From positions 1,426,001 through 1,490,000 of the forward strand of contig NZ_AP022620.1 in NCBI RefSeq assembly GCF_010731855.1: a stretch of DNA of 64,000 nt. The letters run 5' to 3'. Below the pieces are notes generated by a model. It ran no database searches, was not told the origin of the DNA, and saw only the letters and a list, made by a program, of their open reading frames with translations. The translations under genes and the position numbers were made by a program. This document shows positions 28,209-37,059 of the stretch, in pieces. Source of the DNA: Mycolicibacterium anyangense (GTDB lineage Bacteria; Actinomycetota; Actinomycetes; Mycobacteriales; Mycobacteriaceae). Numbering within the stretch: the stretch's first letter is position 1; every line of letters starts with the position of its first letter.

Positions 28209-28865
28209 ATGTCTGACACCCTGCTGGGCGCCATTGCCGTCGCCTCCGCCATCGCACTCGCCACGATCATCGTCGCCGCCGGTCTGTGCGGCCAGCCGCC
28301 CCGACCGTCGCGGCGCCGACCCGCGGTCCCCAGGACCGTCGCGCTCGGCACGGTCTGGGCTATCGCCGACTCGGTCGACCCTCTGGTGGTCATCGAGGTC
28401 GACAGTGTGGCCGGCGAACGCCTCGCCGGCCGACTGTGCCACCGCGAGGGCGACCCCGCCGTCGCGGCGCTGCGGCCCGGGATGATCCTGCTGGTCACCT
28501 TCGACCCGCAGGCCCCCGACCGGATCGCGCTGGCCGACGACGTGATCGCGGTGCGCGCCGCGACCGGTCAGCACCGGGTGCGCCGCGGGCCGCTGCGCGA
28601 CCACCAGCTCGACCTCATCCGGCATGGCACCCGCTCGTCCGGCGTCGTCACCGGGATGCGCAGCACCAGCTGCGCCGACGATGATCTTCGCGAGGTCGAG
28701 CTCGACGTGATGGTCCGGCGCCGCGGGGGCGGACAGTTCCCGGCCCAGGAGACCACGGTGGTGCCGGCCGCGTCGCTGCCGCGACTTTCCCCGGGCAGCA
28801 TCATCGATGCCTACTACCATCCGCAGGACGAGAGCACCGTGGCCGTCTGCCTGCCGCCCGGCTGA
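28209..28865 (+). CDS. membrane-anchored protein with two related beta repeats, 218 aa
   Basis: A 218-aa protein with one N-terminal span (about residues 5-28) and a basic stop-transfer stretch (RPSRRRP). The rest holds two related units. Unit 1 runs from GTVWAIADSVDPLVVIEVD to LRPGMILLVTFDPQAPDRI. Unit 2 runs from SGVVTGMRSTSCADDDLREV to LSPGSIIDAYYHPQDESTV. Similar L-PG...DP repeats occur in other actinobacterial membrane proteins of unknown function. It lies on the opposite strand between the two halves of the CHAT/TPR locus and ends 5 nt from the CHAT stop. Confidence 0.7.
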   Translation: MSDTLLGAIAVASAIALATIIVAAGLCGQPPRPSRRRPAVPRTVALGTVWAIADSVDPLVVIEVDSVAGERLAGRLCHREGDPAVAALRPGMILLVTFDPQAPDRIALADDVIAVRAATGQHRVRRGPLRDHQLDLIRHGTRSSGVVTGMRSTSCADDDLREVELDVMVRRRGGGQFPAQETTVVPAASLPRLSPGSIIDAYYHPQDESTVAVCLPPG

Positions 28866-28870
28866 CCCGG

Positions 28871-30214
28871 TCACCGAGCACCATCCACCGAAAATGTCAC
28901 CAGCGCCGCCCAATACAACGGGCTGGCGCTGGTGTCGCCATCGCGCCAGCGCCGCATCTGGTCGCGCTGCCACTGATTGAGTGCGACGATCGCGTCCTCG
29001 GATTCGTGGGCCTCGTCGACCGCCACGACCACCTCGGCCATCGGATCCGTCAGTCGCCCGGCGAACCGCCGGTAGCCGGCCGTGGTGGGCAGTGACCACA
29101 GCGTCGCGGTCACCAACTGGCTGCCACACAACACCATGGCAGCCACCAGCCCGGTGGCCTCGTCGAACTGGTAGTCGCCACCCGAACCGCAGGCCAGCAA
29201 TGCCACCCGAGGGGGCATCGGCAGCTGAGCCGACATCAGGTCGGCCGCGAGCAGCGGGCGATGATCGCCAACCGGTTCGGCGGCCCCCGGAAGTGCCGAG
29301 GTGCACGCAAGGTGGATCGCGGCGCGATCGGCATAGCCGTGCGCCCGGTCGGCGGCACTGGCATGGCCGACGTACAGCAGCCGGCCGGGTCGGTGCCTCA
29401 GTTGGTCGGCCAGCCAGCCGCGGTCGGCATCGCTGCGGCGAAACAGGTCGACCGCCGAGCCGGCATCCGGTAGTACGGCGCGTTGCACCATGACCTGACC
29501 GAAGTGTCGCGACAGGACGGTCTCGGCCGACGGGCGCCCCAGAACCGAACCCAGTGCCGAGTCGGGCCGTTGCCCGGGAACCCGGGGGTCGAGAACCAGA
29601 AGTACTGGGCCCGAACGCCGTTCGGCCCAGCTCACCGATGTCCGCGCCGAATGGGTGATGTTCGGGGGGACGGCCATCACCACGTCGGCCAGCTCCATCA
29701 GCCGGCGGCCTTCGGTCAGGGTGTCGATGTCGGCGAGCTGCCACGCGATGCGGGCCGCCCTGGTGCCCCGCGTGGTGATCGCGTCCGCCCTGGCCGCGAT
29801 CAGCTCGTCGCGGCTCGGCCCGGTCAGCGGGACGGCGACCAGCCCCCAGGGGATGCGCGCCAGCCGTGCGCTCGGCGAGATGTACAGCAGCGGGCGGGGA
29901 CCGGCGGCACAGTCGGCCAGCAGCTGCCAGGCCGGGGCGCAGATCAGCAGCACGCCGAGGATGTAGGCCAGCGTGAGCTCGCGGTCGGGGCTGGCGAACG
30001 GGCCGCTGGTCAGCGCACGGTCCAGCGCCTCGGCCAGCGTCTCGCCGCCCTGCGGATCGGGCAGCGCGCCCTGCAGTTCCTCGATGGCCGCCAGCAGGAT
30101 CGGTTCCTCGACCACCCAGGTGACCGTGCGGTCCGGCCGTCCGACGACCCGCAGGCTCGCATAGGTGGCGACGCCGAGATCGGCGAACCGCAGTACCAGC
30201 GTGGTGGATGTCAT
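28871..30214 (-). CDS. CHAT-domain (caspase-like) protease
   Basis: A 447-aa protein whose C-terminal two thirds are a CHAT domain (caspase HetF-associated with TPRs), a clan CD cysteine peptidase. The catalytic His is in LLYVGHASAAD (His284) and the catalytic Cys in VALLACGSGGD (Cys342). The entry motif RIPWGLVAVPL (121-131) and the late TLWSLPTTAGY (371-381) also match CHAT domains. The first ~100 residues form a separate N-terminal region. The ATG at 30214 overlaps the TPR stop as ATGA; an ATG at 30229 would add five residues. CHAT proteases usually work with TPR partners that hold them inactive or recruit substrates. Confidence 0.85.
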   Translation of the reverse strand: MTSTTLVLRFADLGVATYASLRVVGRPDRTVTWVVEEPILLAAIEELQGALPDPQGGETLAEALDRALTSGPFASPDRELTLAYILGVLLICAPAWQLLADCAAGPRPLLYISPSARLARIPWGLVAVPLTGPSRDELIAARADAITTRGTRAARIAWQLADIDTLTEGRRLMELADVVMAVPPNITHSARTSVSWAERRSGPVLLVLDPRVPGQRPDSALGSVLGRPSAETVLSRHFGQVMVQRAVLPDAGSAVDLFRRSDADRGWLADQLRHRPGRLLYVGHASAADRAHGYADRAAIHLACTSALPGAAEPVGDHRPLLAADLMSAQLPMPPRVALLACGSGGDYQFDEATGLVAAMVLCGSQLVTATLWSLPTTAGYRRFAGRLTDPMAEVVVAVDEAHESEDAIVALNQWQRDQMRRWRDGDTSASPLYWAALVTFSVDGAR

Positions 30215-31899
30215 GGCCATGTCGTCCACACCGGGCCATCGGAGGTCACGACCTGCCCGTAGCGGCTCTGGGCCAGCTGCCGGTAGCGCTCGAGGACGGC
30301 CCCGCCGGCCGGATCCATCTGCAGGGAGGGCAGCGGGCCGAGAGTGGTCAGAGTGAGACCGTCCACCGAATCCCCGGCGGCGGCCAGCGCCTCTTCCGCC
30401 GCGGTGTCGGCCACCACCGTGGTGGCGACTCCGCCATCCCAGGTGGACGCTTCATCGAGCGGTTCGTGCGCGAATGTCCCACGCGCACTGTGGTATTCGA
30501 TCAGCTCACCGAGCAGCTCGGTGTTCTCCCACTCCCAGGCCACCGAGAAGGCGCCCGCCAGCATCCGGCCTGAGACGTGGGCTCCCCAGCGCCAGCGGGA
30601 TTCGGCGTCGCGCATCGAATACCGAACCGAGTCGACGGCCAGCGCAGCGGGGATCTTCAGCTCTGCCGCCCGTTCGAGCTTGGCCATGGCACTGCGGTGC
30701 GCCGGACTCCCGGGCTCAACGTGGGTGACACCGAGCGACGCCGCCTGCCGGGCCTCGGTGGCCCGGTAGTCGTCGGTCGGCTCACTGATCCCGTCGAAGC
30801 CCATGTCGGCCAGCGCATCCGCGCGCCAGATGTTGCCGAGGTGGTCGTCGAGGCGCGCATACTGCAGCCAACTCGAGCGCGGCCACTGGTCCAGCAATTC
30901 GCGGGCTTGCGCCACCAGTTCGACCGCCTCGGCGAACCGGCCGCGGAACACCGAGATCCAGCTGCGCTGCACCAGGATCCGGTGGATATGCAAGGGCTTG
31001 TTGATCTCTCGCCAATGCCGCTCGGCGTGCGACCACGATTCGTCGGCCGCGTCCACCATGCCGACCCCGAGCCGGGTGAGCCCGAAGTACAGCCACGACC
31101 GTGACACGTCGTGGGCGCGGTTACCCTCGGCGAGCGCCGGGTAAGCACCCCCGACAAGGCGTTCGGTGCTCTGGTGGTCACCTCGGATCCAGCTTGCCGC
31201 GGCTTTCTCCAGTTCGGCTCGCGCGCAGTACAAGGTCCAGTCCCGGCGCTGCGCGCGGGCACCGGCCCGCTGTAGCCACTGCTCGCCCTCGGCCAGCCGA
31301 CCGGTCTCGACACAGAACCGGCCGTAGGCCAAGCCGCCGGCGACCAGCACCTGATCGACGGCGTCGGAGGGTTCGGCGAGCTGGTCGATCACCGGAATAA
31401 CGTTGCGCCACAGGGCTGCTGCCCGGGCGTGCAGATCGTCGTCGGCCAACGCCGTCGCGCACAGCACACCGGCCAGCGTCGCTAGGTGCTGCTGGTCGGC
31501 GGCCAGCTCCGGGAACCGCTGGCCGCCCTCGTCGTCCTGCAGGATGGCGAGTTCGAGCGCGGCCTGCTCGTGTTCGCCGTGCGCCGCCGCCAGGCCCACC
31601 CGCAGGAATTGGGCCCGCATCCGGTAGCGCCGCACCATCCGATCGGCGTCGGAGCCGGGCGGAGCCTGCGCGTAGCCGGCCAACGTGTCGTCGATCCGCC
31701 GCAGACATTCCTCGGTGCCGTCGTAGGCGGTTCGGTTGAGATACAGCTCGCCGAGCAGGGCGAAGGCCTCCAACGCGTCCTCGTCGCGCTGCGCGCGCTC
31801 GATCTCGGGAAGTGCCGCCAGCAGAACGTCTTTGGCCGCCTCCTCCTTGGCGGCCAGGATCAGCTGGCGAGCGTGCTGCAGCTGGCCGGGGATCGACAC
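30211..31899 (-). CDS. TPR-repeat protein, predicted partner of the CHAT protease
   Basis: A 562-aa soluble, almost entirely helical protein built of tetratricopeptide-like pairs from residue 5 to about 440. Examples are EAFALLGELYLNRTAYDGTE and SRSWLYFGLTRLGVGMVDAA. The final ~100 residues are less repetitive. No DNA-binding or enzymatic motif is seen. The GTG start (31899) lies 6 nt after a near-consensus TATGAT (minus strand, 31906-31911), so the mRNA is leaderless. Its stop overlaps the CHAT start. By analogy with TPR-CHAT pairs it is the likely sensor or inhibitor; this is inference. Confidence 0.8.
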   Translation of the reverse strand: MSIPGQLQHARQLILAAKEEAAKDVLLAALPEIERAQRDEDALEAFALLGELYLNRTAYDGTEECLRRIDDTLAGYAQAPPGSDADRMVRRYRMRAQFLRVGLAAAHGEHEQAALELAILQDDEGGQRFPELAADQQHLATLAGVLCATALADDDLHARAAALWRNVIPVIDQLAEPSDAVDQVLVAGGLAYGRFCVETGRLAEGEQWLQRAGARAQRRDWTLYCARAELEKAAASWIRGDHQSTERLVGGAYPALAEGNRAHDVSRSWLYFGLTRLGVGMVDAADESWSHAERHWREINKPLHIHRILVQRSWISVFRGRFAEAVELVAQARELLDQWPRSSWLQYARLDDHLGNIWRADALADMGFDGISEPTDDYRATEARQAASLGVTHVEPGSPAHRSAMAKLERAAELKIPAALAVDSVRYSMRDAESRWRWGAHVSGRMLAGAFSVAWEWENTELLGELIEYHSARGTFAHEPLDEASTWDGGVATTVVADTAAEEALAAAGDSVDGLTLTTLGPLPSLQMDPAGGAVLERYRQLAQSRYGQVVTSDGPVWTTWP

Positions 31900-31943
31900 G
31901 GCGCCATCATAGGTCGGCCGGCCCGCCAGCCCGGACAACCGCC

Positions 31944-31978
31944 GGGATGGCGGACGTGCCCGACACGTCCGCCATCCC
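31944..31978. terminator. strong hairpin between lpqH-like gene and the TPR gene
   Basis: A perfect 15-bp stem, GGGATGGCGGACGTG (31944-31958) with its complement at 31964-31978, and loop CCCGA. It lies 19 nt past the lpqH-like stop on the minus strand and has no T tract, as is common for mycobacterial terminators. It insulates the CHAT/TPR operon from the upstream gene. Confidence 0.75.
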
Positions 31979-31996
31979 TGTCCTTGCTGGCTCAAC

Positions 31997-32494
31997 TCAA
32001 CTGCAGCTGACGGTGATCTCGAACTTCTTGGTGATCATGCCGGCCATCGGGTTCTTCATATCGGCGCCGGCGGCTTCACCGCTGATGGTGTAGGTGCTGC
32101 CGTCAACCTTGACGTCGGCAGAACCAGTCTTGACTCCCATGGTGTCGCTCACCGCGAGTGCGTTGCCATCGACCACCATGCCCAGTGAGGTCACCTTCGG
32201 CGTGGGTTCGTCGGTCATGACCACACCGAGGCCCTGCTGACCGCCGATGGCTCCACTGGCGATGTTGATGTTGCCGCCCTGTTTCACGCACGTCACCGTG
32301 CTCAGGTCCAAACCCGGCAGATCGCTTCCGTCGACCTTGACCGAGGTCTTGCCGGTGCCGGCGTGTGCGGCGGTGGCGGTCGCAGAACCGGTCGCCGACG
32401 CGGTGCCCTTGCCGCTGCTGTTGTTGTCGGAGCACGCCATCAGCAGCATGCTGCAGCCGATCACGCCGACACCGACCGCGAGAACTCGTTTCAC
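31997..32494 (-). CDS. lpqH: LpqH-like 19 kDa lipoprotein
   Basis: A 165-aa lipoprotein of the mycobacterial 19 kDa antigen family. It has a signal peptide with lipobox LMAC (Cys about 21), a Ser/Thr/Gly/Ala-rich linker, then a beta-rich domain containing VTCVKQGGNINIASG and ending MITKKFEITVSCS, whose two Cys match the disulfide of LpqH. The family is surface-exposed, glycosylated in pathogens and a TLR2 ligand. GTG start with GAAGGG 7 nt upstream. Similarity to LpqH is strong but whether it is the orthologue or a paralogue cannot be told here. Confidence 0.85.
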   Translation of the reverse strand: MKRVLAVGVGVIGCSMLLMACSDNNSSGKGTASATGSATATAAHAGTGKTSVKVDGSDLPGLDLSTVTCVKQGGNINIASGAIGGQQGLGVVMTDEPTPKVTSLGMVVDGNALAVSDTMGVKTGSADVKVDGSTYTISGEAAGADMKNPMAGMITKKFEITVSCS

Positions 32495-32913
32495 CTGTAT
32501 TCCCTTCGCTCTTCCCGTCGCCCCGGTGGCGCCGTCGAGAGCAAGTACAGATGTGGTCCTCGGCTACCGATCCCAACTTCGGCCCGGCGCGGGCTGGGCC
32601 CGGCGAGCCACGCGCGCGTGCCAGCGCAGTCGCAGGATCAGCAGGCCACGGTGTGCCTCGAAACCCACGGACAGCGGGTCGCGCAGCCGGGACGTGCGGT
32701 GCCGGCGTGTCGATGCCATGCCCCCAGTGAACCGCATTCCGGCGAACGATGACTGTCGCGCAAGTGACCGGTACCGTGCCGGTTGCGGACCATCCCCCGC
32801 AGCGGGCTGGCAGTCAGCATCCAGCTTCTTCGCAGAAAGTGGCTCTAGCCTGTGAATTCGCGTCCCGACGGCTGTGACGCAGCAGATCAAGCGGGCATGG
32901 GAGGCGGAAGAAC
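32495..32913. other. 419-nt region between divergent exported-protein genes
   Basis: Holds the upstream regions of the LpqH-like gene and the exported protein at 32914. A minus-strand frame at 32564-32719 could encode a 51-aa Arg-rich peptide (MASTRRHRTSRLRD...), but I see no ribosome site, so it is not called as a gene. No clear inverted repeat. Confidence 0.5.
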
Positions 32914-33375
32914 GTGAACAAGGTCATCGGACTGGGAGTCGGGGCGGTTGCCCTGTCTGCGGTATCGGCCGGGTTCTTCGGGACCGGGCTGGCAGCCGCC
33001 GACGACTACGCCGGCAAGTCCTACTCGGACGCCTCCTCGGCGATCAGCGGCGCCGGGGAGAAGGCGGTCATCGCCACCTCCGTCGGTGATGCCGTGGATC
33101 AGGCCGACTGCGTGGTCACCCGTTCGCAGAAGGCACCCTGGCTCAAGGGCGACAACTTCAGCCCGGTGACCGACACCGTGCTGCTGTTCCTGAACTGCAA
33201 CGCCAAACTGGCCAGTGCCGGCAAGCCGGGCAATTCGCTGGCCAGCCCGGAGGGCGCGGCCGAGAAGGCCACTGAGGATCAGCAGGCTGCCCAAGCCGCT
33301 CAGCAGGCCGCCCAGCAGGCCGCCAGCGACCAGAGCCAGTCCACCGCCCTGCTCGGCGGCAGCAACTCGGGGTAA
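32914..33375 (+). CDS. exported protein with Gln/Ala-rich tail
   Basis: A 153-aa exported protein with a signal peptide (about 1-29, cut near LAAADD) and a short folded domain that starts YAGKSYSDASSAISGAGEKA and holds two Cys (ADCVVTRS and FLNCNAK). Its C-terminal tail (105-140) is rich in Gln and Ala (QQAAQAAQQAAQQAA). Proteins with this AGKSYSDA-type domain are common in mycobacteria, function unknown. GTG start with GGAGGCGG about 6 nt upstream. The low-complexity tail is coded by repeats of GCN and CAG. Confidence 0.75.
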   Translation: MNKVIGLGVGAVALSAVSAGFFGTGLAAADDYAGKSYSDASSAISGAGEKAVIATSVGDAVDQADCVVTRSQKAPWLKGDNFSPVTDTVLLFLNCNAKLASAGKPGNSLASPEGAAEKATEDQQAAQAAQQAAQQAASDQSQSTALLGGSNSG

Positions 33376-33422
33376 ACCGCCCGGGTTGCCGCCGCGAGCG
33401 TAGGCGGCAAGGATCGGCAGCG

Positions 33423-34886
33423 ATGGACGCCACATTCGCCAATGAGCTCGCCGACCTCGACGCGATCGGACAGGCCGCGCTGGCCGCCGCCGGAGAGATC
33501 TCGGCGCTGGAGCTGCTCGAGGCCGCGATCACCCGGCTGGAATCGGCCCGCCGGCTCAACGCCGTCATCACCGACCTGTTCGAGCGCGGCCGTGATCAAG
33601 CCGCCGCACTCGACGCCGCCGCGACACTACGGAACGGATCGGCCGGTGCACTGGCCGGAGTTCCGTTCCTGCTCAAGGATCTTGGCGCCTCGCTGGCCGG
33701 GGCGCCCGAAGCGATGGGCAGCCGCGCCCTGCGCACCTATGTCGCCGATCAGACGGCGTGGCTCGTCGAGCGCTACCTGCAGGCCGATCTGGTGGTGTTC
33801 GGCAAGACCAACACCCCGGAGTGGGGAAACCACTGCACCACCGAGCCGTCGCTGTTCGGTCCGACCGTCAACCCGTGGTCACCGGCCATCACACCGGGCG
33901 GTTCCTCGGGCGGGTCGGCGGCGGCGGTCGCCGCCGGCATCGTGCCCGCCGCCTCCGGCGGTGACGGCACCGGCTCGATCCGGGTGCCGGCATCCTGTTG
34001 CGGCCTGGTCGGGCTCAAACCCCGCCGCGCCCGCACCTCCTTCGCACCCGGGGGGCACCTGCTGGACGGGCTCGCTGTCGAGCACGCCCTGACCCGGACC
34101 GTTCGCGACAGCGCGGCGCTGCTGGACGCGGTCACCGGGTCGGCGCCGGGCGACCCGTACAACGCACCGCTGCCGCCGCAGCCGTTCACCGCGGCCCTCG
34201 ATCTGGTGCCCGCGCCGCAGCGGATCCTGCTGGCCACCGAGTCGCCGTTCCCCGGACCAGGCACCGATCCCCTGGTCACCGCGGCCGTCGAAGCCACCGC
34301 CCGGGCCCTTGCCGGTCTCGGCCACCGGATCGACACCGGCGCCCCGTCGTTCGACGCCGACGCAGTGGCCGACGCCATCGCGGTGCTGCACACCGTCAGC
34401 AATGTGCAGCTGTACAACCTGGCTGCCGCGCATCTGGGGCGCGAGCCGCGCGAGGACGAGTTCGAGCCGAGCACCTGGGTGATGATGCGGGAAGGGTTCA
34501 CCACCAGTGGCGTCGCACACGCCGATGCCGTCGACTCGCTGCACGCCCAGACCCGCCGGTTCGCCGCCGGCATGGCCGGCCACGACGTGCTGCTCACCCC
34601 GACGCTGCTGGCCCCGCCGCCGCCGTACCGGGTGCTGGATCAGCCGCGGGGCACCACGCGCGCCTTCTTCGACGTCGAGTTCGCCCACACCGGCTGGACC
34701 ACGATGGCCAATGTCACCGGTTGGGCCTCGATCTCGCTGCCGCTGGGGGTCACCCCGGACGGACTGCCGATCGGCGTCCAGCTGACCGCACCGGAGGAAA
34801 CTATCCTGCTGCAGCTGGCCGCGCAGTTGGAAACCGCACTGCCATGGGCGGATCGCCGGCCGTCGGGCTGGTTGGGCGGCCACTGA
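33423..34886 (+). CDS. amidase signature-family enzyme
   Basis: A 487-aa amidase. The Ser-cisSer-Lys triad is visible: Lys in VPFLLKDLGASL, cis-Ser and oxyanion glycines in TPGGSSGGSAAAVAAG, and nucleophilic Ser in GGDGTGSIRVPASCCG. The family hydrolyses diverse amides (aryl amides, nitrile-derived amides, peptide amides). No signal peptide is visible, so it is cytoplasmic. It starts with ATG 48 nt after the exported protein's stop. No neighbour indicates a substrate. Confidence 0.88.
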   Translation: MDATFANELADLDAIGQAALAAAGEISALELLEAAITRLESARRLNAVITDLFERGRDQAAALDAAATLRNGSAGALAGVPFLLKDLGASLAGAPEAMGSRALRTYVADQTAWLVERYLQADLVVFGKTNTPEWGNHCTTEPSLFGPTVNPWSPAITPGGSSGGSAAAVAAGIVPAASGGDGTGSIRVPASCCGLVGLKPRRARTSFAPGGHLLDGLAVEHALTRTVRDSAALLDAVTGSAPGDPYNAPLPPQPFTAALDLVPAPQRILLATESPFPGPGTDPLVTAAVEATARALAGLGHRIDTGAPSFDADAVADAIAVLHTVSNVQLYNLAAAHLGREPREDEFEPSTWVMMREGFTTSGVAHADAVDSLHAQTRRFAAGMAGHDVLLTPTLLAPPPPYRVLDQPRGTTRAFFDVEFAHTGWTTMANVTGWASISLPLGVTPDGLPIGVQLTAPEETILLQLAAQLETALPWADRRPSGWLGGH

Positions 34887-34946
34887 CCTGCAACGGTCAG
34901 CCTCAACCTGGTCGGGCGGCCCCGGCCCGCGTGCGAGACTGAGCCC

Positions 34947-35861
34947 ATGGCTGTCTCTATCGCCCGCCCCAAGCTGGAAGGCACCATCGCTGTCGGCGAG
35001 GACCGGCAGATCGGCTTCGCCGAGTTCGGTGATCCTCAGGGGCGTGCGGTCTTCTGGCTGCACGGCACCCCCGGGGCCCGCCGGCAGATCCCGCTGGAGG
35101 CGCGGGTGTTCGCCGAGCAGCGCGGTATCCGGCTCATCGGTCTGGACCGGCCGGGGATCGGCTCGTCGACCCCGTTCCAGTACGACAACGTGCTGTCCTT
35201 CGCCAACGACTTCACCACCATCGCCGACACGCTGGGTGTGGACACCATGGCGGTGGTCGGCCTGTCCGGGGGCGGGCCCTACACCCTGGGCTGCGCAGCG
35301 GCGTTACCCGAACGGGTGGTGGCGGCCGGTGTGCTCGGCGGTGTCGCCCCGACCGTCGGTCCCGACGCGATCGGCGGCGGCCTGATGGCCCTGGGCGCCG
35401 TCGCCGCACCGCTGCTCGACGTGGCGGGCGGACCGATCCGGCTGGTGGCCGGCACCGTCATCCGGCTGGTCCGCCCGGTGGCAGAACCGGCCATCCTGCT
35501 GTACGCGGCGATCTCACCGGAGGCCGACCGCAAGATGCTGGTGCGTCCAGAGTTCAAGGCGATGTTCCTCGACGACCTGCTCAACGGCAGCCGCAAGCAG
35601 CTGGCCGCACCGTTCGCCGACATCGTGGTGTTCGCCAGGGACTGGGGTTTCCGGCTCGACGAGGTGAAGGTGCCGGTGCGCTGGTGGCACGGCGACCGCG
35701 ACCACATCGTGCCGTTCGCCCACGGCCAGCATGTGGTCGGCCTTCTGCCCGACGCGCAGCTCTACCACCTGCCCGGCGAAAGCCACCTCGCCGGGCTCGG
35801 CCGCGCCGAGGACATTCTCGGCACCATGCTGGACATCTGGGATGCACAAGAAAACCGTTGA
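34947..35861 (+). CDS. alpha/beta hydrolase
   Basis: A 304-aa alpha/beta-hydrolase. The nucleophile elbow is VVGLSGGGPYTLG (Ser near residue 110), the oxyanion region is VFWLHGTPGARRQ, and the catalytic Asp and His are likely WWHGDRDHIVPF and PGESHLAGLG. No signal peptide. It may be an esterase or lipase-like enzyme; the substrate is unknown. Its 3' end overlaps the VanX-type gene by 20 nt, so the two may be co-expressed. Confidence 0.85.
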   Translation: MAVSIARPKLEGTIAVGEDRQIGFAEFGDPQGRAVFWLHGTPGARRQIPLEARVFAEQRGIRLIGLDRPGIGSSTPFQYDNVLSFANDFTTIADTLGVDTMAVVGLSGGGPYTLGCAAALPERVVAAGVLGGVAPTVGPDAIGGGLMALGAVAAPLLDVAGGPIRLVAGTVIRLVRPVAEPAILLYAAISPEADRKMLVRPEFKAMFLDDLLNGSRKQLAAPFADIVVFARDWGFRLDEVKVPVRWWHGDRDHIVPFAHGQHVVGLLPDAQLYHLPGESHLAGLGRAEDILGTMLDIWDAQENR

Positions 35862-36642
35862 GCGGCAATGCTTGTCGCTGGTCGCCACGGTGATGCTCGC
35901 ACTGTGCTCGGCATCGCCCGCGCACGCCGCACCCGATCCGGTCGCACCGCCGGACTTCGTCGCTCTGCAGGACGTCGACCCGACGATCGTGCAGGAGATG
36001 CGCTACCTCACCCCGCACAACTTCACCGGTGACCCGGTCGACGGCTATCGCTCCCCCACCTGCATCCTGACCCGGGCGGCCGCCGACGGACTGCACCGCG
36101 CCCAGCAGGAATTCCTCGCCCGCGGCTACACCCTGAAGGTGTACGACTGCTACCGCCCGCAACGGGCGGTCAACGACTTCGTCGCGTGGGCACAGGATCT
36201 CGGCGACCAGCGGATGAAGGCGGAATTCTATCCGCGGGTGGACAAGTCGACGCTGTTCGCCGACGGCTACATTGCCGAGAAGTCCGGGCACAGCCGCGGC
36301 AGCACCGTGGACCTGACGCTGGTCGCGCTGCCCGCCGCCGCCGAGCCGCCCTACGTTCCCGGCCAGACTCTGGTGGATTGCGCTGCGCCACAAGCTATCC
36401 GGTTCCCGGACAACTCCATCGACATGGGGACCGGGTTCGACTGCTTCGACACCCTGGCGCACACGCTCGACCCGCGCATCGAGGGTGACCAACTCAAGAA
36501 CCGGCTGCTGCTCACCGAAGGTCTCGAACACCAGGGCTTCGTCAACTACGACCAGGAATGGTGGCATTTCACCTATCGGCCCGAGCCCTACCCCGACACC
36601 TACTTCGACTTTCCGGTCGACCGCGCTGCGCTCACCGGATAG
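35842..36642 (+). CDS. exported D-alanyl-D-alanine dipeptidase (VanX/DdpX family)
   Basis: A 266-aa zinc dipeptidase of the peptidase M15D (VanX) family. Zinc ligands and catalysis: His and Asp in SGHSRGSTVDLTL, and Glu-His in EWWHF; the substrate Arg is in YDCYRPQRAV. Residues 1-30 form a signal peptide (cut near AHAAPD), so it acts in the cell wall, perhaps recycling D-Ala-D-Ala or trimming peptidoglycan, rather than glycopeptide resistance, since no vanHA genes are present. I chose the ATG at 35842, inside the hydrolase's end; the frame opens at 35731 but that part is shadow. Confidence 0.85.
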   Translation: MHKKTVERQCLSLVATVMLALCSASPAHAAPDPVAPPDFVALQDVDPTIVQEMRYLTPHNFTGDPVDGYRSPTCILTRAAADGLHRAQQEFLARGYTLKVYDCYRPQRAVNDFVAWAQDLGDQRMKAEFYPRVDKSTLFADGYIAEKSGHSRGSTVDLTLVALPAAAEPPYVPGQTLVDCAAPQAIRFPDNSIDMGTGFDCFDTLAHTLDPRIEGDQLKNRLLLTEGLEHQGFVNYDQEWWHFTYRPEPYPDTYFDFPVDRAALTG

Positions 36643-36819
36643 CGGACCCGGTTGCCGCCATTTCCATCCTTCCGTCTGATTCTCATGGCGAACGTCCCAC
36701 CATGCGTGGGCCACAAGTCCCTGGCACTGCACCGAGCCCGGTTGGGAGGCTAGGCCGGTACTGAAGAAACCGGTGCATGACGGCGATCTCGTCGCACCGC
36801 CGTCGGAAGGCTCTTTCGG

Positions 36820-37059
36820 ATGAACGATTTCGCCGATGAGAGGCGTTACGCCTGGCGGATGATTCGCGCCGCTCGCCGCGGACAGCCCCGTACGGAGCTG
36901 GTCGCGCTGCTGGACAAGGCTCTCGAAGCCGGCCTGGACCGGGCTGAACTCGTCGCCGAACTGGCTGATCTCGGCGGCCGGTTCTTCGCACTGTGCGACC
37001 TGCAGACCACGGTCTGCTACGACATCGACGCCGACGACGCGCAGACCTGCCTGAACTAG
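36820..37059 (+). CDS. small helical protein, 79 aa
   Basis: A 79-aa protein, Arg-rich in the first half ([18 protein letters not shown]) and acidic in the second, with two Cys ([12 protein letters not shown]) plus one at the end (TCLN). Helices around [20 protein letters not shown] could form a pair. GGAAGG lies 9 nt before the ATG. I recognise no family. The 3' end overlaps convergent cinA by 4 nt. Confidence 0.5.
   Translation: MNDFADERRYAWRMIRAARRGQPRTELVALLDKALEAGLDRAELVAELADLGGRFFALCDLQTTVCYDIDADDAQTCLN

Noticed and set aside
26826..30239. single 1137-aa minus-strand protein
   Set aside because: Only the part from the ATG at 28142 is a plausible protein. The upstream part is an Arg/Gly/Pro-rich shadow of the CHAT gene in another frame and passes through the antisense of the 28209 gene.
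31944..31978. the 35-nt hairpin as a CRISPR repeat or attachment site
   Set aside because: It occurs once and lies directly past a stop codon, as expected of a terminator.
33238..33352. Gln/Ala-coding GCC/CAG tract at 33238-33352 as a non-coding repeat
   Set aside because: The reading frame of the exported protein stays open and explains the repetition as a low-complexity tail.
35842..36642. VanX-type gene as a vancomycin-resistance determinant
   Set aside because: No vanH, vanA or vanRS is present and the protein carries a signal peptide, so it is more likely a cell-wall dipeptidase.
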